Shown: one piece after another, positions 16,795 to 26,983 of the stretch
Layout: each line of letters starts with the position of its first letter
Position numbering within the stretch: position 1 is the first letter of the stretch
Source: Eubacteriaceae bacterium
Lineage (GTDB): Bacteria > Bacillota > Clostridia > Eubacteriales > Eubacteriaceae
Reading direction: 5' to 3'
Assembly (NCBI GenBank): GCA_016650045.1
Contig: JAENWK010000009.1
Location: 1-43,845 of the forward strand
Length of the DNA: 43,845 bases
The notes under the pieces: generated by a model
Seen by the model: only the letters and a program-made list of their open reading frames with translations
The model's database searches: none
What the model was told of the DNA's origin: nothing
Position numbers and translations under genes: made by a program

Positions 16795-19492
16795 GGCTGA
16801 TGAGTTTTATAGTTGCAGTGAAAGGAAATTCGGTTCCCGCCGTTTCCGTCAAACCCTTTGGCAAGCCCAGGATTCCGGGAGAGATACCTTTATGGAGCTT
16901 TACCGCAAACCGTTTTTTTTCTCCATTGACAGAAACTTCGATCATGTCATCTTCCCTGATGTCGTTTTTCAATGCATCATCGTCATTAAGAGCGATGTAT
17001 GCTTCGGGGACTCTTTCTTTCACAGCTGGGCTTTGGGCACTTAATTCATCCGATCCATAAATATGATAAAGAGGCAGCCCACAGTATTCATCCTGTTTTG
17101 GTGAAAATTGGAGAGGTATATGATCTGAAAAATCCAGATCGGTAGTTTCCTTGGGTTCAAATAACCGAATGCCCGGATTTCCTCCAAGCAGTTCTCCACC
17201 GACTTCAATCTGGTATTTGTTAATGGCTTGCACGGAATTCCACCCGGGGGTCCAATAAAAGGGCGTAATAGCAGAAGGAGGTACTCCCGTAAAACCTTCC
17301 ATCGTATAGGAAAGTGCGGAATTCCGGTCTTCAGGCGGTTTAGGTTCGCTCACATTCTTATCGGCATCCTCGGCAGTTCTTCCGCTATATCTATGCGTTT
17401 CGCGGGGAATCTTTTGTGTTTCCTCTCTAAATTCTGCCGAAGGTGCAGCATCCTGCACCCGCTCCAATTCCGGAAACTCGCGAACCATGGAACTTACAAT
17501 TTCATCAAAACTTGCCGAACCCCATTTATCCATCATGATTTCCTGAATCCATTCCCAGCTGCTTCTGATATCATTATCAGGTTGATGAGCCTTGTAGAAC
17601 CGTTGAGCCCTGCCTTCGTTGCTTACAACAGTACCATCAGCTTCGGCAAAAGTCCCGACCGGCAAGACATAGTTAGCTTGATGTGTTGTGGTATTTTCCA
17701 GGTAATGGAGGCTTATGATATTTTTTTGATACTTCAAAAAAGCATCTATACTGCTTTTATCTTTTCGCTGATACAGGTCATTTTCCAGAATTATGGTCGC
17801 ATCGGCTGAATCCGTTTTATCAAATGCATCCTCTAGAAACTGTTCGGAAAGCATTGACAAACCAATTGAATTTACTTCAGGGACTACGTATACCAGTCCG
17901 GGATCTTTTCCTTTTTCTTTCAGTGCATTAGCCACCGCCGCGGCAGATTGGACAATGGCTTCACTGTACAAACTTGTACCCGCAACGATTAAAGGTTTTT
18001 TTGCTGCTAACATCGCTTTTGCAATCGAAGAACTCAAGGGTTGATTCGCGTTATCCATAGCCTCAACCTTAGTCTCATCTTTAAAGTTACCCTCAATCTC
18101 TGCCATAACCTCATATGCCAGGCGAGCAATATTATCCGGATGCGCATAATACGATTGTGTTGCTATTTCATCCAGCTTCGTCGCATGGAAAGTGGCTATA
18201 TAGACCGACCCTGTTGCATTTTGCACAACTACGCGTGTCGCTGCATCGTTCCAATCCGGGATTTTCAAGTCTTTTGCCACTTCTCCCGGCTGGTTCTTTG
18301 CGGCCTGCCTTAGGTACAGCGCAAGCATGGGTGCAGTGTTGGTGACGTCCTCTCCCAAGATAAACACGGCATCATACCCTTTCACCTCGCTGAGCGAAGG
18401 TGTTCTGACCGTTCCTTTCTTCAATATTTTAATGACCTGCCGGATTAGCTTCCCTTCATTTGCAGGAATACCGGCATAAAAATTTTCACTTCCCACCCAT
18501 TGACGCAATAAAAAATTGGATTCGAGAGAAGCTTTTGGGGAACCGATACCTATTAATTTTTTAGCACCGCTGGTTATTTCGCTAATCTCCCTGACCGCTT
18601 GTTCCCTGGGCATGGGTGAAGATTCTCCATTTTCTATTTTGAGAGGGATGCAAATCCGGTTTTCACTATTCACATATTCATAGCCAAACCGGCCACGATC
18701 GCATATAAAATAACCATTTACATCGCCGTTGTATCGACTCCTGATCCTTCTGAGACTACCATAACGTTCTCCCGCAATGATGTTGCACCCTAGGGAACAA
18801 TTATGACATATGGAGGGACCATTGGACAGATCCCATTTCCGGGTAAAGTGTTTTTTAAATGTTTTATCAGTAAAAACTCCTGTAGGACATACTTCCACTA
18901 AATTTCCACTAAATTCATTTTCTAGAATACCCGGTTCATGCCGGCCGAAATACACACTGTCATGCGATGCGAATACATCAAAATCTTTTCCTCCGGCGTA
19001 GTCATTATAGAACCTCGTGCAACGATAACACTGGATACACCGGTTCATCTCATGGTTAATAAAAGGTCCGAGGTACTGATTGGTATGGGTTCTTTTATTA
19101 AAACGATACCTTCTGTAATTATGTCCGGTCATGACTGTCATGTCCTGTAGGTGACATTCGCCACCTTCGTCGCATACAGGACAATCATGCGGATGATTGA
19201 TCATAAGCGCTTCAATATTATGAGCACGAAAATCGTGTGCTTGTGGAGCTTGGAGTGAGATACGCATCCCCTCTTTCACAGGCTCCAGGCAAGCCATAAC
19301 CAATTTTCCTTTTTCGTCATCATCATCTTTATATTTAATGATGGCACATTGCCGGCAAGCTGCGACTGATCCCAATTCTGGGTGCCAGCAAAAATAAGGG
19401 AGATCCATTTCGAGCGACAAACAGGCTTCCAGTAGGTTAGTTTCCTGATCTACCTCATAAATTTTATCATCGATGGTTATTTTTACTTTCAT
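16787..19492 (-). CDS. nuoG: NADH-quinone oxidoreductase subunit G (iron-sulfur / molybdopterin-fold subunit)
   Basis: NuoG carries several Fe-S clusters in the peripheral arm. Counted from the ATG at 19492 (overlapping the nuoF stop as ATGA), it has 901 residues, close to E. coli NuoG. The five extra upstream codons (MPLEI) are rejected. The N-terminal 2Fe-2S domain has [15 protein letters not shown], and the His-Cys cluster has [19 protein letters not shown] 4Fe-4S set follows in CIQCYRC and CPTG. Then comes CHNCSLGC with a fourth Cys 27 residues later (FIC), which is the CxxCxxxCx27C pattern that binds cluster N7 in E. coli and Thermus. The rest is a formate-dehydrogenase-like fold without a Mo ligand, ending in a C-terminal barrel domain. 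Confidence 0.96.
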   Translation of the reverse strand: MKVKITIDDKIYEVDQETNLLEACLSLEMDLPYFCWHPELGSVAACRQCAIIKYKDDDDEKGKLVMACLEPVKEGMRISLQAPQAHDFRAHNIEALMINHPHDCPVCDEGGECHLQDMTVMTGHNYRRYRFNKRTHTNQYLGPFINHEMNRCIQCYRCTRFYNDYAGGKDFDVFASHDSVYFGRHEPGILENEFSGNLVEVCPTGVFTDKTFKKHFTRKWDLSNGPSICHNCSLGCNIIAGERYGSLRRIRSRYNGDVNGYFICDRGRFGYEYVNSENRICIPLKIENGESSPMPREQAVREISEITSGAKKLIGIGSPKASLESNFLLRQWVGSENFYAGIPANEGKLIRQVIKILKKGTVRTPSLSEVKGYDAVFILGEDVTNTAPMLALYLRQAAKNQPGEVAKDLKIPDWNDAATRVVVQNATGSVYIATFHATKLDEIATQSYYAHPDNIARLAYEVMAEIEGNFKDETKVEAMDNANQPLSSSIAKAMLAAKKPLIVAGTSLYSEAIVQSAAAVANALKEKGKDPGLVYVVPEVNSIGLSMLSEQFLEDAFDKTDSADATIILENDLYQRKDKSSIDAFLKYQKNIISLHYLENTTTHQANYVLPVGTFAEADGTVVSNEGRAQRFYKAHQPDNDIRSSWEWIQEIMMDKWGSASFDEIVSSMVREFPELERVQDAAPSAEFREETQKIPRETHRYSGRTAEDADKNVSEPKPPEDRNSALSYTMEGFTGVPPSAITPFYWTPGWNSVQAINKYQIEVGGELLGGNPGIRLFEPKETTDLDFSDHIPLQFSPKQDEYCGLPLYHIYGSDELSAQSPAVKERVPEAYIALNDDDALKNDIREDDMIEVSVNGEKKRFAVKLHKGISPGILGLPKGLTETAGTEFPFTATIKLISHE

Positions 19493-20766
19493 GATTTCCA
19501 AGGGCATTTCTGTTCGTGAATATGTTTTTCAAAATCATATCTAAAATATTTTAAAGCGCTTTGCAAGGGTTCCATAGCGCCCGGGGCAAGTGCACAAAAG
19601 GTATTTCCCGGTGCCATATATTTAGTATGGAATTCAAGGGTCTCAAGGTCTTTCATTTTACCGCGACCGGCATCTATGGCGTCGAGGAGCTTAGCGGTCC
19701 ACGGCAGCCCTTCTCTGCAAGGGGTACACCAGCCACAGGATTCATGGGCGAAAAAATGTTCCAGACTGCGTAACATTCCGATTGGGCAGGTTTTATCGTC
19801 CAAGACAATGATTGTCCCGGTACCCATTCTGCTTCCCACTTTTTGGACACTTTCAAAGTCCATGGGTGTGTCCAGATGTTCGTCTGTAAGGAAATCGGTT
19901 GATCCCCCACCGGGAAGAACTCCTTTGAACGAATATCCGTCTTGCATTCCACCTGCATGTACTTCCAAAATTTCCCGCAGGGTGGTTCCTAACGGCAATT
20001 CCCACAAACCGGGATTCTTGACACGGCCACTTGCTCCGTAAAGTTTGGTGCCTCCCTCTCCTTCTGATTTGCTTAATTTCATAAACCAATCGGCACCCTT
20101 GGCAAGGATATGGGGAACATTGCAAATGGTCTCCACATTGTTCACAATAGTGGGTTTCCCAAACAGGCCACTGACCACTGGATAAGGCGGCTTGGCTCTG
20201 GGGATGGCTCGTTTTCCTTCCAGGGCATTGAGCAGCGCGGTTTCTTCACCGCACATATATCTCCCTACACTAATATGCAGTGACATTTCCAAATCAAAAC
20301 CACTCCCCAAGATGTTTTTTCCCAGATACCCCACTTCATAGGCTTCTTGCAGGGCTTGTGTAATGGCTTTGGCTGCTTTGTGATAAGCCCAGCGCAAGAA
20401 AATGAAACTGAAGTTGGCCTCAATGGCAAAGGCTCCTATGATGGCTCCTTCGATGATTTGATGTGGATTTGTTTCGAGCAATAACCGGTCTTTGAAGCTA
20501 CCTGGCTCCATTTCGTCTGCATTGACCACAAAGTATTTGGGGTAATGAGCATCTTTACCCATCGGTATCATACTCCACTTTTTACCGGTAGGAAAACCCG
20601 CGCCACCGCGTCCCTTGAGCCCAGAATCTCCTACTAATTTGGTAATCGCTAGCGGGTCCATTGAAAGTGCTTTACGCAAACCCTGGTATCCACCTGTTTC
20701 CTCATATTCTGTTAGAGTGAGCCATGTACCATCGGTTTTAATATGTTCGGTCAGTGGTTTTTCCAT
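19489..20766 (-). CDS. nuoF: NADH-quinone oxidoreductase subunit F (NADH and FMN binding)
   Basis: NuoF oxidises NADH, holds FMN and binds the [4Fe-4S] cluster N3 at the tip of complex I. The 425-residue protein shows GLKGRGGAGFPTGKKW (residues about 49-64, FMN/NADH site), VVNADEMEPGSFKDR, GRYMCGEETALLNALEGKRA, the start of the SLBB-like segment (KGVLPGGGSTDF), and the cluster motif ESCGWCTPCREG with its fourth ligand in FCALAPGA. MEPG occurs where many homologs have SEPG. It follows nuoE by 31 bases and overlaps nuoG by ATGA. Confidence 0.97.
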   Translation of the reverse strand: MEKPLTEHIKTDGTWLTLTEYEETGGYQGLRKALSMDPLAITKLVGDSGLKGRGGAGFPTGKKWSMIPMGKDAHYPKYFVVNADEMEPGSFKDRLLLETNPHQIIEGAIIGAFAIEANFSFIFLRWAYHKAAKAITQALQEAYEVGYLGKNILGSGFDLEMSLHISVGRYMCGEETALLNALEGKRAIPRAKPPYPVVSGLFGKPTIVNNVETICNVPHILAKGADWFMKLSKSEGEGGTKLYGASGRVKNPGLWELPLGTTLREILEVHAGGMQDGYSFKGVLPGGGSTDFLTDEHLDTPMDFESVQKVGSRMGTGTIIVLDDKTCPIGMLRSLEHFFAHESCGWCTPCREGLPWTAKLLDAIDAGRGKMKDLETLEFHTKYMAPGNTFCALAPGAMEPLQSALKYFRYDFEKHIHEQKCPWKS

Positions 20767-20797
20767 TTTATTTAAATTTCAACTTTGAATAAATTGA

Positions 20798-21277
20798 TCA
20801 CTCATAATTATTTAATATTTTCTCCAGTTTATCAGTTGTCAGATTCTGGTGCAAATCATCATCAATCATCAGAACAGGTGCATGGTCACAATCACCTAGA
20901 CAGGAAACGGATAACAGAGTAAAACGATCATCTGCCGTAGTTTCGCCGTATTCAATACCCAGTTTATGACGTAAAAAGGCTATGATTTCATCGTATCCCA
21001 TGATGTAGCAACTCACACTATTACACACGTGTATCACATGTCTTCCCACCGGCTTCCGGTATATCAAATTGTAATAGGTAGCGACGCTGTCCACGGCATC
21101 TACTGACATTTCCAGTATAGCTGCAAGTTCTTTTAACGCCTCATCAGAAACCCAACGGTGGTATTTTTGAACGATCTTAAGCCCTTCAATACAAGCTGCG
21201 CTTTTCAGGGGAAAATGTTTAAAGGAATCCTTGATTTCCGATATTTCCTTTTCCGATAAAATTTGTTCCTGCGTCAT
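20798..21277 (-). CDS. nuoE: NADH-quinone oxidoreductase subunit E (2Fe-2S)
   Basis: NuoE is the thioredoxin-fold subunit that holds the [2Fe-2S] cluster N1a next to NuoF. The 159-residue length is typical. A helical N-terminal part (about residues 1-75, with AALKELAAILEMSV-like helices) precedes the ferredoxin-like domain. The four ligands are visible as CNSVSC (C-x4-C) near residue 92 and SCLGDC (C-x3-C) near residue 131. The C-terminus DKLEKILNNYE is a normal helical end. The gene lies 32 bases downstream of nuoCD. Confidence 0.97.
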   Translation of the reverse strand: MTQEQILSEKEISEIKDSFKHFPLKSAACIEGLKIVQKYHRWVSDEALKELAAILEMSVDAVDSVATYYNLIYRKPVGRHVIHVCNSVSCYIMGYDEIIAFLRHKLGIEYGETTADDRFTLLSVSCLGDCDHAPVLMIDDDLHQNLTTDKLEKILNNYE

Positions 21278-21309
21278 TTTTATTCATTTTTAATTAAATA
21301 ATTTCATCC

Positions 21310-23049
21310 TCATCGATCAATATCCGCAAGCACATAATCCACGCTTCCCAGTATAGCCATTAAATCAGGGATGGAGTAGCCCTTGCTGATTAACGGCACT
21401 AGTTGCATATGCGGGAAAGAAGGGGTGCGGATCCGCGTTCTATATGAGGAGGTACTGTTATCGGCAATAAGGTAGTATCCATTGTGGCCCTTGGTGGCTT
21501 CCACCCCACAAAAGGCTTCGCCATGGGGTATCGCCGGTCCCCATGTGGTTTGCACAAAATGATTGATAAGCGTTTCAATATCTTTCATGGTATTTTTTTT
21601 TCGGGGTGGAGTGGTTAGCCGATTATCAGACTTATAGGGACCTTCTGGCATATTGTGAAGACATTGTTCAATGATCCGCAGACTTTGCCTTATCTCTTCT
21701 ACACGCACCAAAGATCTGTCATAGCAGTCTCCGTTTTTGCCGGTAGGAATGTCAAATTCAAACTGTTCATATCCAGAATACGGTTGCGCCTTCCTGAAAT
21801 CCCAATCAAATCCGGTGGCCCTCAGGCCTGGGCCTGTAATGCCCCATTCTATTGCTTCTTCAGTCGAATACACCCCAATGCCCACCGTTCGAGCCTTGAA
21901 GATGCTGTTTCGCATAATCATCTTGTCGTATTCTTTCAGCTTATTCTTAAAATAGTCGATGAATCCCCGGATCAGTTTTTCCCAGCCCTGAGGAAGGTCT
22001 TGTGCTACTCCTCCAATACGGAACCAGTTGGGATGCATTCTGGCCCCGCAAATCGCCTCTACAACTTCCAGGACTTTCTCCCGATCATTAAACATTAAAA
22101 ACACAGGGGTCATCATGCCTAGGTCCTGTGCGAAAGTACCGTACCAAACAAGGTGACTCGAAATTCTAAAGAGCTCACTCAACATGATCCTGATCACTTT
22201 TGACCGGTCAGGAATCTCAATGTCGCCAAGCTTTTCCACAGCCATTACATACGGGAAATTATTCATTACGCCAGCCAGATAGTCCACTCGGTCGGTATAG
22301 GGTATGTATGTATGCCAAGACTGACGCTCTCCCATTTTCTCTGCACCGCGGTGGTGAAATCCTATATCGGGGACCACATTCACGATATTCTCACCATCCA
22401 GTTGCAAAACAAGTCGTAAGATGCCATGTATGCCGGGGTGTTGAGGTCCCAGATTTAGGAACATAAGTTCGTCTCCTCCCAGGTTTTTATCAAGCCCCCA
22501 TTCTTCAGGCTTGAACCGGAGCGCCTCCTGTTCTCTTTCTTGTTTGCTATCGGGTAGTTGAAAGGGTCCCATTTCCGTGGCTCTTGCGGGATGGCATTTC
22601 TGCAAAGGATGACCCTCCCAGCTCTGCGGCATCAATATCCTTCTTAGATCAGGGTGTCCAGTAAATTTTACGCCAAAAAGATCATATACTTCTCTTTCAT
22701 ACCAGTTAGCCGAAAGCCATACGGAGGTTACAGATTGGAGGGAAGGTTCGTCAGAGATGAGCGGCACTTTCAGACGCAGGAAGGCATTCCTTCCGAAGGA
22801 AAGCAGTTGATAAACAATAGTAAACCGGCTCTTGGGTTGTCCCTCACGGAACTTTCTAGCTTGCTCATCGATCGCTGTTAGATCATACAGCATCTTGAAA
22901 GGTAAATCCACATCATTTTTCAGAAAATGTAGCACGTCAATGATATGGTCTCCATGAACCCAAAGGGTGGGAAATTCATCTTTGGTTTTCTGGGCACATA
23001 TAATTACCTCTCCAAACTTATCTTTTAATATGGAAGTTATTCCCTTCAT
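21310..23049 (-). CDS. nuoCD: NADH-quinone oxidoreductase subunit C/D fusion
   Basis: The 579-residue protein joins NuoC (residues about 1-180) to NuoD (about 190-579), the 30-kDa and 49-kDa subunits that build the quinone cavity of complex I. The C part has [20 protein letters not shown] and the HPDLRRIL motif. The D part has [20 protein letters not shown] with the quinone-site His, [25 protein letters not shown] and the C-terminal [19 protein letters not shown]. No stop or frame break lies between the parts, so the fusion is natural, as in E. coli. Many other bacteria, including many Bacteroidota, keep nuoC and nuoD separate. It lies between nuoB (57 bases) and nuoE (32 bases). Confidence 0.97.
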   Translation of the reverse strand: MKGITSILKDKFGEVIICAQKTKDEFPTLWVHGDHIIDVLHFLKNDVDLPFKMLYDLTAIDEQARKFREGQPKSRFTIVYQLLSFGRNAFLRLKVPLISDEPSLQSVTSVWLSANWYEREVYDLFGVKFTGHPDLRRILMPQSWEGHPLQKCHPARATEMGPFQLPDSKQEREQEALRFKPEEWGLDKNLGGDELMFLNLGPQHPGIHGILRLVLQLDGENIVNVVPDIGFHHRGAEKMGERQSWHTYIPYTDRVDYLAGVMNNFPYVMAVEKLGDIEIPDRSKVIRIMLSELFRISSHLVWYGTFAQDLGMMTPVFLMFNDREKVLEVVEAICGARMHPNWFRIGGVAQDLPQGWEKLIRGFIDYFKNKLKEYDKMIMRNSIFKARTVGIGVYSTEEAIEWGITGPGLRATGFDWDFRKAQPYSGYEQFEFDIPTGKNGDCYDRSLVRVEEIRQSLRIIEQCLHNMPEGPYKSDNRLTTPPRKKNTMKDIETLINHFVQTTWGPAIPHGEAFCGVEATKGHNGYYLIADNSTSSYRTRIRTPSFPHMQLVPLISKGYSIPDLMAILGSVDYVLADIDR

Positions 23050-23106
23050 TTTTTGTCTATGCCATGTTATTGGTATTTCTAATCCATGATGTAGGAATAC
23101 CCTTAT

Positions 23107-23745
23107 TTAAAGTTTATCAGGATCTCTTATTTCGGTCATTTTTAGTCTTTCAGGCCCTTGTAAATCTTTCATGGAAACCTTATTGGGTTTTATAATTTCC
23201 TGCGATCCTACCTTCCAGCTCAGTGGTCTCTTTTCTTTGCCAACCTGATCTCTTAACAATAAAATAGCTTCAAGGAATGCATCGGGTCTGGGCGGACAGC
23301 CCGGTACATATACATCCACAGGCAAGAACTTATCTACGCCCTGTACCACGCTGTATATATCGTACATACCGCCCGAATTTGCACAGGAACCCATAGAGAT
23401 CACCCATCGGGGTGCCATCATCTGTTCGTACAAACGTTTTATGACGGGTGCCATTTTGATAAATACCGTGCCGGCTACAACCATCATATCGGCTTCACGC
23501 GGCGTCCCTCGGATGACTTCAGCACCAAATCGGGCAATATCATATTTACTTGTGATACTGGTGGCCATCTCCACATAGCAACAGGAGAGACCAAAATTGA
23601 AAGGCCAAATCGAGTTTTTCCGACTCCAGGCTACCATGCTATCCATGTTGGTCAAAAGAATGTTTTTTTGAATCGTTTCTTCAAAAGAACTATTCCCATC
23701 TATAACCGCTGTTGGGTTGGTCACATTACTGGTCCACCATTTCAT
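23107..23745 (-). CDS. nuoB: NADH-quinone oxidoreductase subunit B (cluster N2)
   Basis: NuoB holds [4Fe-4S] cluster N2, the direct electron donor to quinone. The ligands are all visible: the tandem pair in [11 protein letters not shown], Cys in [13 protein letters not shown], and Cys in [15 protein letters not shown]. The 212-residue length is slightly above the core family, due to a longer N-terminal region (about 45 residues before [10 protein letters not shown]) and a charged C-terminal tail ([17 protein letters not shown]). The gene overlaps the nuoA stop by ATGA at its start. It is soluble and sits at the junction of the peripheral and membrane arms. Confidence 0.97.
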   Translation of the reverse strand: MKWWTSNVTNPTAVIDGNSSFEETIQKNILLTNMDSMVAWSRKNSIWPFNFGLSCCYVEMATSITSKYDIARFGAEVIRGTPREADMMVVAGTVFIKMAPVIKRLYEQMMAPRWVISMGSCANSGGMYDIYSVVQGVDKFLPVDVYVPGCPPRPDAFLEAILLLRDQVGKEKRPLSWKVGSQEIIKPNKVSMKDLQGPERLKMTEIRDPDKL

Positions 23746-24170
23746 CTTTGATCGGTTTTTATTTTTTTATGATATGCTTTAAGAATAGCCTTAGTGTTGG
23801 GGCCAAAGTCTAGTGCTCCTATTTTCCAGAGATAGAAAAGCAGAATCATCAGTTCACTTATAAATATGAGCACGACAATATATCCCTGCCATCCAGTTTC
23901 CTTTAGGGAGATGGCCCAGGCGAAGATAAAAACAGCTTCCAAGTCGAAAACCACAAAAAACATCGCAATAATGTAGAAATGTATAGGGAAATGCAATCGA
24001 GCAGATCCCGTGGGTTTGATTCCCGATTCAAAAGGTTTAGATGTCGCGTTTTCGCTATGCCGTTCTCCTATAAAATGAGAAATCAATATCATTCCACTTA
24101 CCACTAAAACTACGGCGACTCCATAAACCAGTGGAGGCCATAGTAAAGTAATGTCAGTGGAATATTCCAT
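23742..24170 (-). CDS. nuoA: NADH-quinone oxidoreductase subunit A
   Basis: NuoA is a three-helix membrane subunit at the start of the operon. The 142-residue protein shows the first helix ([20 protein letters not shown]), the conserved cytosolic loop with [20 protein letters not shown], then [20 protein letters not shown] with the conserved Asp-Leu-Glu, and the third helix near [20 protein letters not shown]. The C-terminal tail is basic. It is the first gene transcribed in this - strand operon; the promoter must lie in the 24171-24448 spacer. Confidence 0.96.
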   Translation of the reverse strand: MEYSTDITLLWPPLVYGVAVVLVVSGMILISHFIGERHSENATSKPFESGIKPTGSARLHFPIHFYIIAMFFVVFDLEAVFIFAWAISLKETGWQGYIVVLIFISELMILLFYLWKIGALDFGPNTKAILKAYHKKIKTDQR

Positions 24171-24211
24171 TTTAATCGAAGATTAATTTTTATGTCTGAT
24201 TTTAATAACAA

Positions 24212-24283
24212 TAAAGATAAGTATATACACACCTTATGTTTATTACAAAGTGTATGGCAAAAGTTACAGAATTCACAGATTTA
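24212..24283 (-). promoter_or_regulatory. nuoA: Weak promoter-like and motif region upstream of nuoA
   Basis: On the - strand a TTTG (24246-24249) is followed 20 bases later by TATACTTA (24218-24225), a partial fit to the Bacteroidota -33 TTTG / -7 TAnnTTTG promoter with two mismatches in the -7 box. Just upstream, 24259-24283 (aaaagttaca, variable bases, acagattta on the + strand) closely resembles 38296-38320 upstream of manA. Neither is strong on its own. Position before a 13-gene operon is the main support. Confidence 0.25.
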
Positions 24284-24306
24284 GCTACTGTTAGACTGTC
24301 CTTTGG

Positions 24307-24374
24307 GTGGGAATAATGTAAATTATGAATCAGCTTTTGTAAATCTTTCGGAAAACTAAAACTTACCTTTAATG
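24307..24374. repeat. Diverged intergenic repeat, second copy (partner 2785-2852)
   Basis: The block begins gtgggaataatgtaa, exactly as at 2785, and shares taaatctttc and taccttta at the same offsets. Overall about three quarters of the positions agree. It lies between nuoA and the dehydrogenase remnant, pointing in the same direction relative to transketolase as its partner points to the aldolase gene. Confidence 0.5.
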
Positions 24375-24517
24375 CTGTTAAAGAATAAAATTCAATGGCC
24401 CATTAAGGGGCCGAATAGTAAAAAATTTGTGCGTTTTCGTTTAAAAGCATGAGATTTCGATCTATAACTACCTTGTATCGGTATTCGCTTTTAAATAACA
24501 GGACCACAAAACAGAAA

Positions 24518-24703
24518 ATGTCTAAAAATCCAAAAATACTAATCTTAGGCGCAGGGTTTGGCGGTATGAAATTGGTCATAGCACTTCACAAAAAATTAGC
24601 AGAAGTGCTTCTTGTTGATCGAAGCGACTATCCCAACTTTCGACCTTTGAAATTGCCCCGTCTTCCGAGCCCGCCTAGATTTTTGTACACATTTTCTCCC
24701 TAG
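24518..24703 (+). pseudogene. 5' remnant of an NADH dehydrogenase-like flavoprotein gene
   Basis: From the ATG at 24518 the frame encodes a clear Rossmann start, KILILGAGFGGMKLVIALHK, followed by VLLVDRSDYPNFRPL. This matches the first 45 or so residues of type II NADH dehydrogenases and related FAD/NAD(P) disulfide-type reductases, which need about 400 residues. After this the reading turns into unrelated LPRLPSPPRFLYTFSP and stops. The frame is open back to 24449 but those 23 residues look non-coding. No continuation is visible in other frames; 24704-24871 has only a 23-codon frame (24796-24867) of unknown origin before transketolase. The gene is therefore truncated and almost certainly inactive. 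It sits right beside the complex I operon. Confidence 0.8.
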
Positions 24704-24871
24704 CCCTAGTGGATTCTGTGATAAAGCAAGCATCTATGCAAAATAGAAGAACAGATTGAATAGTGAGTTATTTCAGTTATGGGCAACCCTTGGGAATGAT
24801 ATTAAAAGCGGCTGAAGAAGCACCCGAGATACCAATGAAAGAAATTAGAGAAAAAGAAGAAGTATAAAAAC

Positions 24872-26878
24872 ATGGAAACAAAAAACATAACTCAGGAAGG
24901 CATTGATACGGTAAGGGTTTTATCGGCAGATGCCGTTCAAAAAGCAAATTCCGGGCATCCCGGCACACCCATGGCGCTCGCACCTTTAGGTCACGTCTTG
25001 TGGTCGGAAGTAATGCACTACAATCCCAAAAACCCCGAATGGGCCAATCGGGATCGGTTTATCCTTTCCTGCGGGCATGCCTGCATGTTGCAATACAGTT
25101 TTCTGTATCTCACGGGATACAAGCTAACAATGAATGACATTAAAAATTTCAGGCAGTTGCACAGTATAACCGCCGGTCATCCCGAATATGGCCTAATGCC
25201 CGGCATAGAGGTCACTACTGGGGAATTGGGCCAAGGTTTTGCCAATGGAGTGGGAATGGCAATAGCTCAAAAATATATAGCGGCGCGCTACAATCAGCCC
25301 GATTTTAAAATATTCGATTATAAAATTTATGGCATTTGCAGCGATGGCGATCTTATGGAAGGCGTTTCGGCGGAAGCCGCTTCTCTTGCCGGCCACCTCA
25401 AGTTGGGAAATATGATTTATTTCTATGACGATAACCATATTACCATAGAAGGGGATACAGATTTGGCATTTAATGAAGATGTTGGTAAACGTTTTGAAGC
25501 TTATGGCTGGCATGTACAAAATGTTTCGGATGTCAATGATTTGGAAGCAATTTCAAAAGCAATCAAAAACGCCCAAAAAGAAATTGATCGTCCATCGCTG
25601 ATAAAAGTCCGAAGCATTATTGGTTACGGAAGTCCCAATAAACAAGGTACCGCTGCGGCACATGGATCAGCACTTGGCAATGATGAAGTACGTCTAGTTA
25701 AAGAAAACTTCGGATTCGATCCAGACAAAAATTTCGTTGTTCCCGCTGAGGTTTTGGATTTTTACCGAAATGCCGGGAAAAAATCCGCAGAAAATGAAAA
25801 AGCTTGGAATGAGGTTTACAAAAATTACAAAAAACGACATCCCGATCTTGCCAAAGAATACGAAACCATAAGCGCCGGAAAACTACCCGACGGGTGGGAG
25901 AAAAAGCTGCCTGTATTTGAACCAGGCGATAAAATGGCCACTCGCAAAGCTTCAGGGAAAACCTTGAATGCCATTGCGGAATATTTTCCTCAATTGATTG
26001 GAGGCTCTGCTGATTTAGCGCCATCTACCGATACAAATCTTGATGATTTTCAATCCTTTTCACCAAAACACCGCGGTGGCCGTAACTTCCATTTTGGAAT
26101 TCGAGAACATGCGATGGGTGCAGTGATTAATGGTATGGCGCTGAGCAAATATCTAATCCCCTACGGGGCTACATTTTTGATTTTCTCAGATTATATGCGC
26201 CCACCCTTAAGGCTGGCTGCCATTATGAAAATCCGCCCGATTATGGTTTTCACCCACGACAGTATCGGTCTGGGCGAAGACGGCACCACCCATCAGCCGG
26301 TGGAACAATTAATTGGTTTGCGCACCGTGCCAAACATGACCGTAATTCGCCCTGCAGATGCCAATGAAACAGCTCAGGCCTGGCGCGTCGCCATCAAACA
26401 TACCGATGGGCCGGCAGCTATTGTTTTAACCCGACAGGGCATTCCGATTATCGACCAGAAAAAATACGCCAAAGCGGAAAACCTTGCGAAAGGTGCTTAT
26501 ATTCTTTCTGACTCCGATGGCGATCCTGATATTATCCTGATTGCCACCGGTTCTGAAGTGCATTTGATTTTGGAAGCTCAAGAAGTGTTGAAGAAAAGTA
26601 AAATTCAGGCGCGTGTGGTAAGTATGCCATGTTGGAGTCTATTTGATAAACAAACAACAGCTTACCGCGAAAAAGTTTTGCCAAAAGGCATTCGAAAACG
26701 ACTTGCAGTTGAAGCTGGATCGCCCGTGGGATGGCTGAAATATGTAACAGATGAAGGAGACGTAATTGGTATCGACAAGTTTGGCGAATCGGCACCGGGA
26801 GATGAGGTAATGAAGGAATACGGTTTTTCCGTAGAAAATGTAGTTAAAAGAGCGAAGTCGCTGCTTTCTAAAAAATAG
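24872..26878 (+). CDS. tkt: Transketolase
   Basis: Transketolase moves two-carbon units between sugar phosphates with thiamine diphosphate, linking the pentose phosphate pathway to glycolysis. The 668-residue protein is full length. Visible motifs are SGHPGTPM (residues 27-34), GELGQGFANGVGMA, the ThDP/metal segment CSDGDLMEGVSAEA (156-169) with YDDNHITIEG after it, GSADLAPST, FGIREHAMGAV with the catalytic Glu of the pyrimidine domain, and THDSIGLGEDGTTHQPVEQL. It is the first gene of the + strand sugar-phosphate block, preceded by a 4-base spacer from a short unexplained frame. The start MetGluThrLys fits the family. Confidence 0.97.
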   Translation: METKNITQEGIDTVRVLSADAVQKANSGHPGTPMALAPLGHVLWSEVMHYNPKNPEWANRDRFILSCGHACMLQYSFLYLTGYKLTMNDIKNFRQLHSITAGHPEYGLMPGIEVTTGELGQGFANGVGMAIAQKYIAARYNQPDFKIFDYKIYGICSDGDLMEGVSAEAASLAGHLKLGNMIYFYDDNHITIEGDTDLAFNEDVGKRFEAYGWHVQNVSDVNDLEAISKAIKNAQKEIDRPSLIKVRSIIGYGSPNKQGTAAAHGSALGNDEVRLVKENFGFDPDKNFVVPAEVLDFYRNAGKKSAENEKAWNEVYKNYKKRHPDLAKEYETISAGKLPDGWEKKLPVFEPGDKMATRKASGKTLNAIAEYFPQLIGGSADLAPSTDTNLDDFQSFSPKHRGGRNFHFGIREHAMGAVINGMALSKYLIPYGATFLIFSDYMRPPLRLAAIMKIRPIMVFTHDSIGLGEDGTTHQPVEQLIGLRTVPNMTVIRPADANETAQAWRVAIKHTDGPAAIVLTRQGIPIIDQKKYAKAENLAKGAYILSDSDGDPDIILIATGSEVHLILEAQEVLKKSKIQARVVSMPCWSLFDKQTTAYREKVLPKGIRKRLAVEAGSPVGWLKYVTDEGDVIGIDKFGESAPGDEVMKEYGFSVENVVKRAKSLLSKK

Positions 26879-26897
26879 TAAGCTTTTCTCTGTGCCC

Positions 26898-26936
26898 CCT
26901 GCCTGCCTTCCTACGGCGGGTAAACCGGCAGGCAGG
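26898..26936. repeat. Inverted repeat after transketolase (possible terminator)
   Basis: Arms cctgcctgcc (26898-26907) and ggcaggcagg (26927-26936) are perfect reverse complements around a 19-base loop. The transcript could form a 10-bp G+C-rich hairpin 19 bases after the tkt stop. The flanking words tctctgtg on the left and tgtctctgtggt on the right belong to a phrase common in flavobacterial spacers, and the core also occurs as the short palindrome at 963-974. No T-run follows, so termination would be weak; it may simply be a dispersed repeat. Confidence 0.6.
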
Positions 26937-26983
26937 TCTGTGTCTCTGTGGTAAAACAAACACCCGAATAAATTGAAAATACA

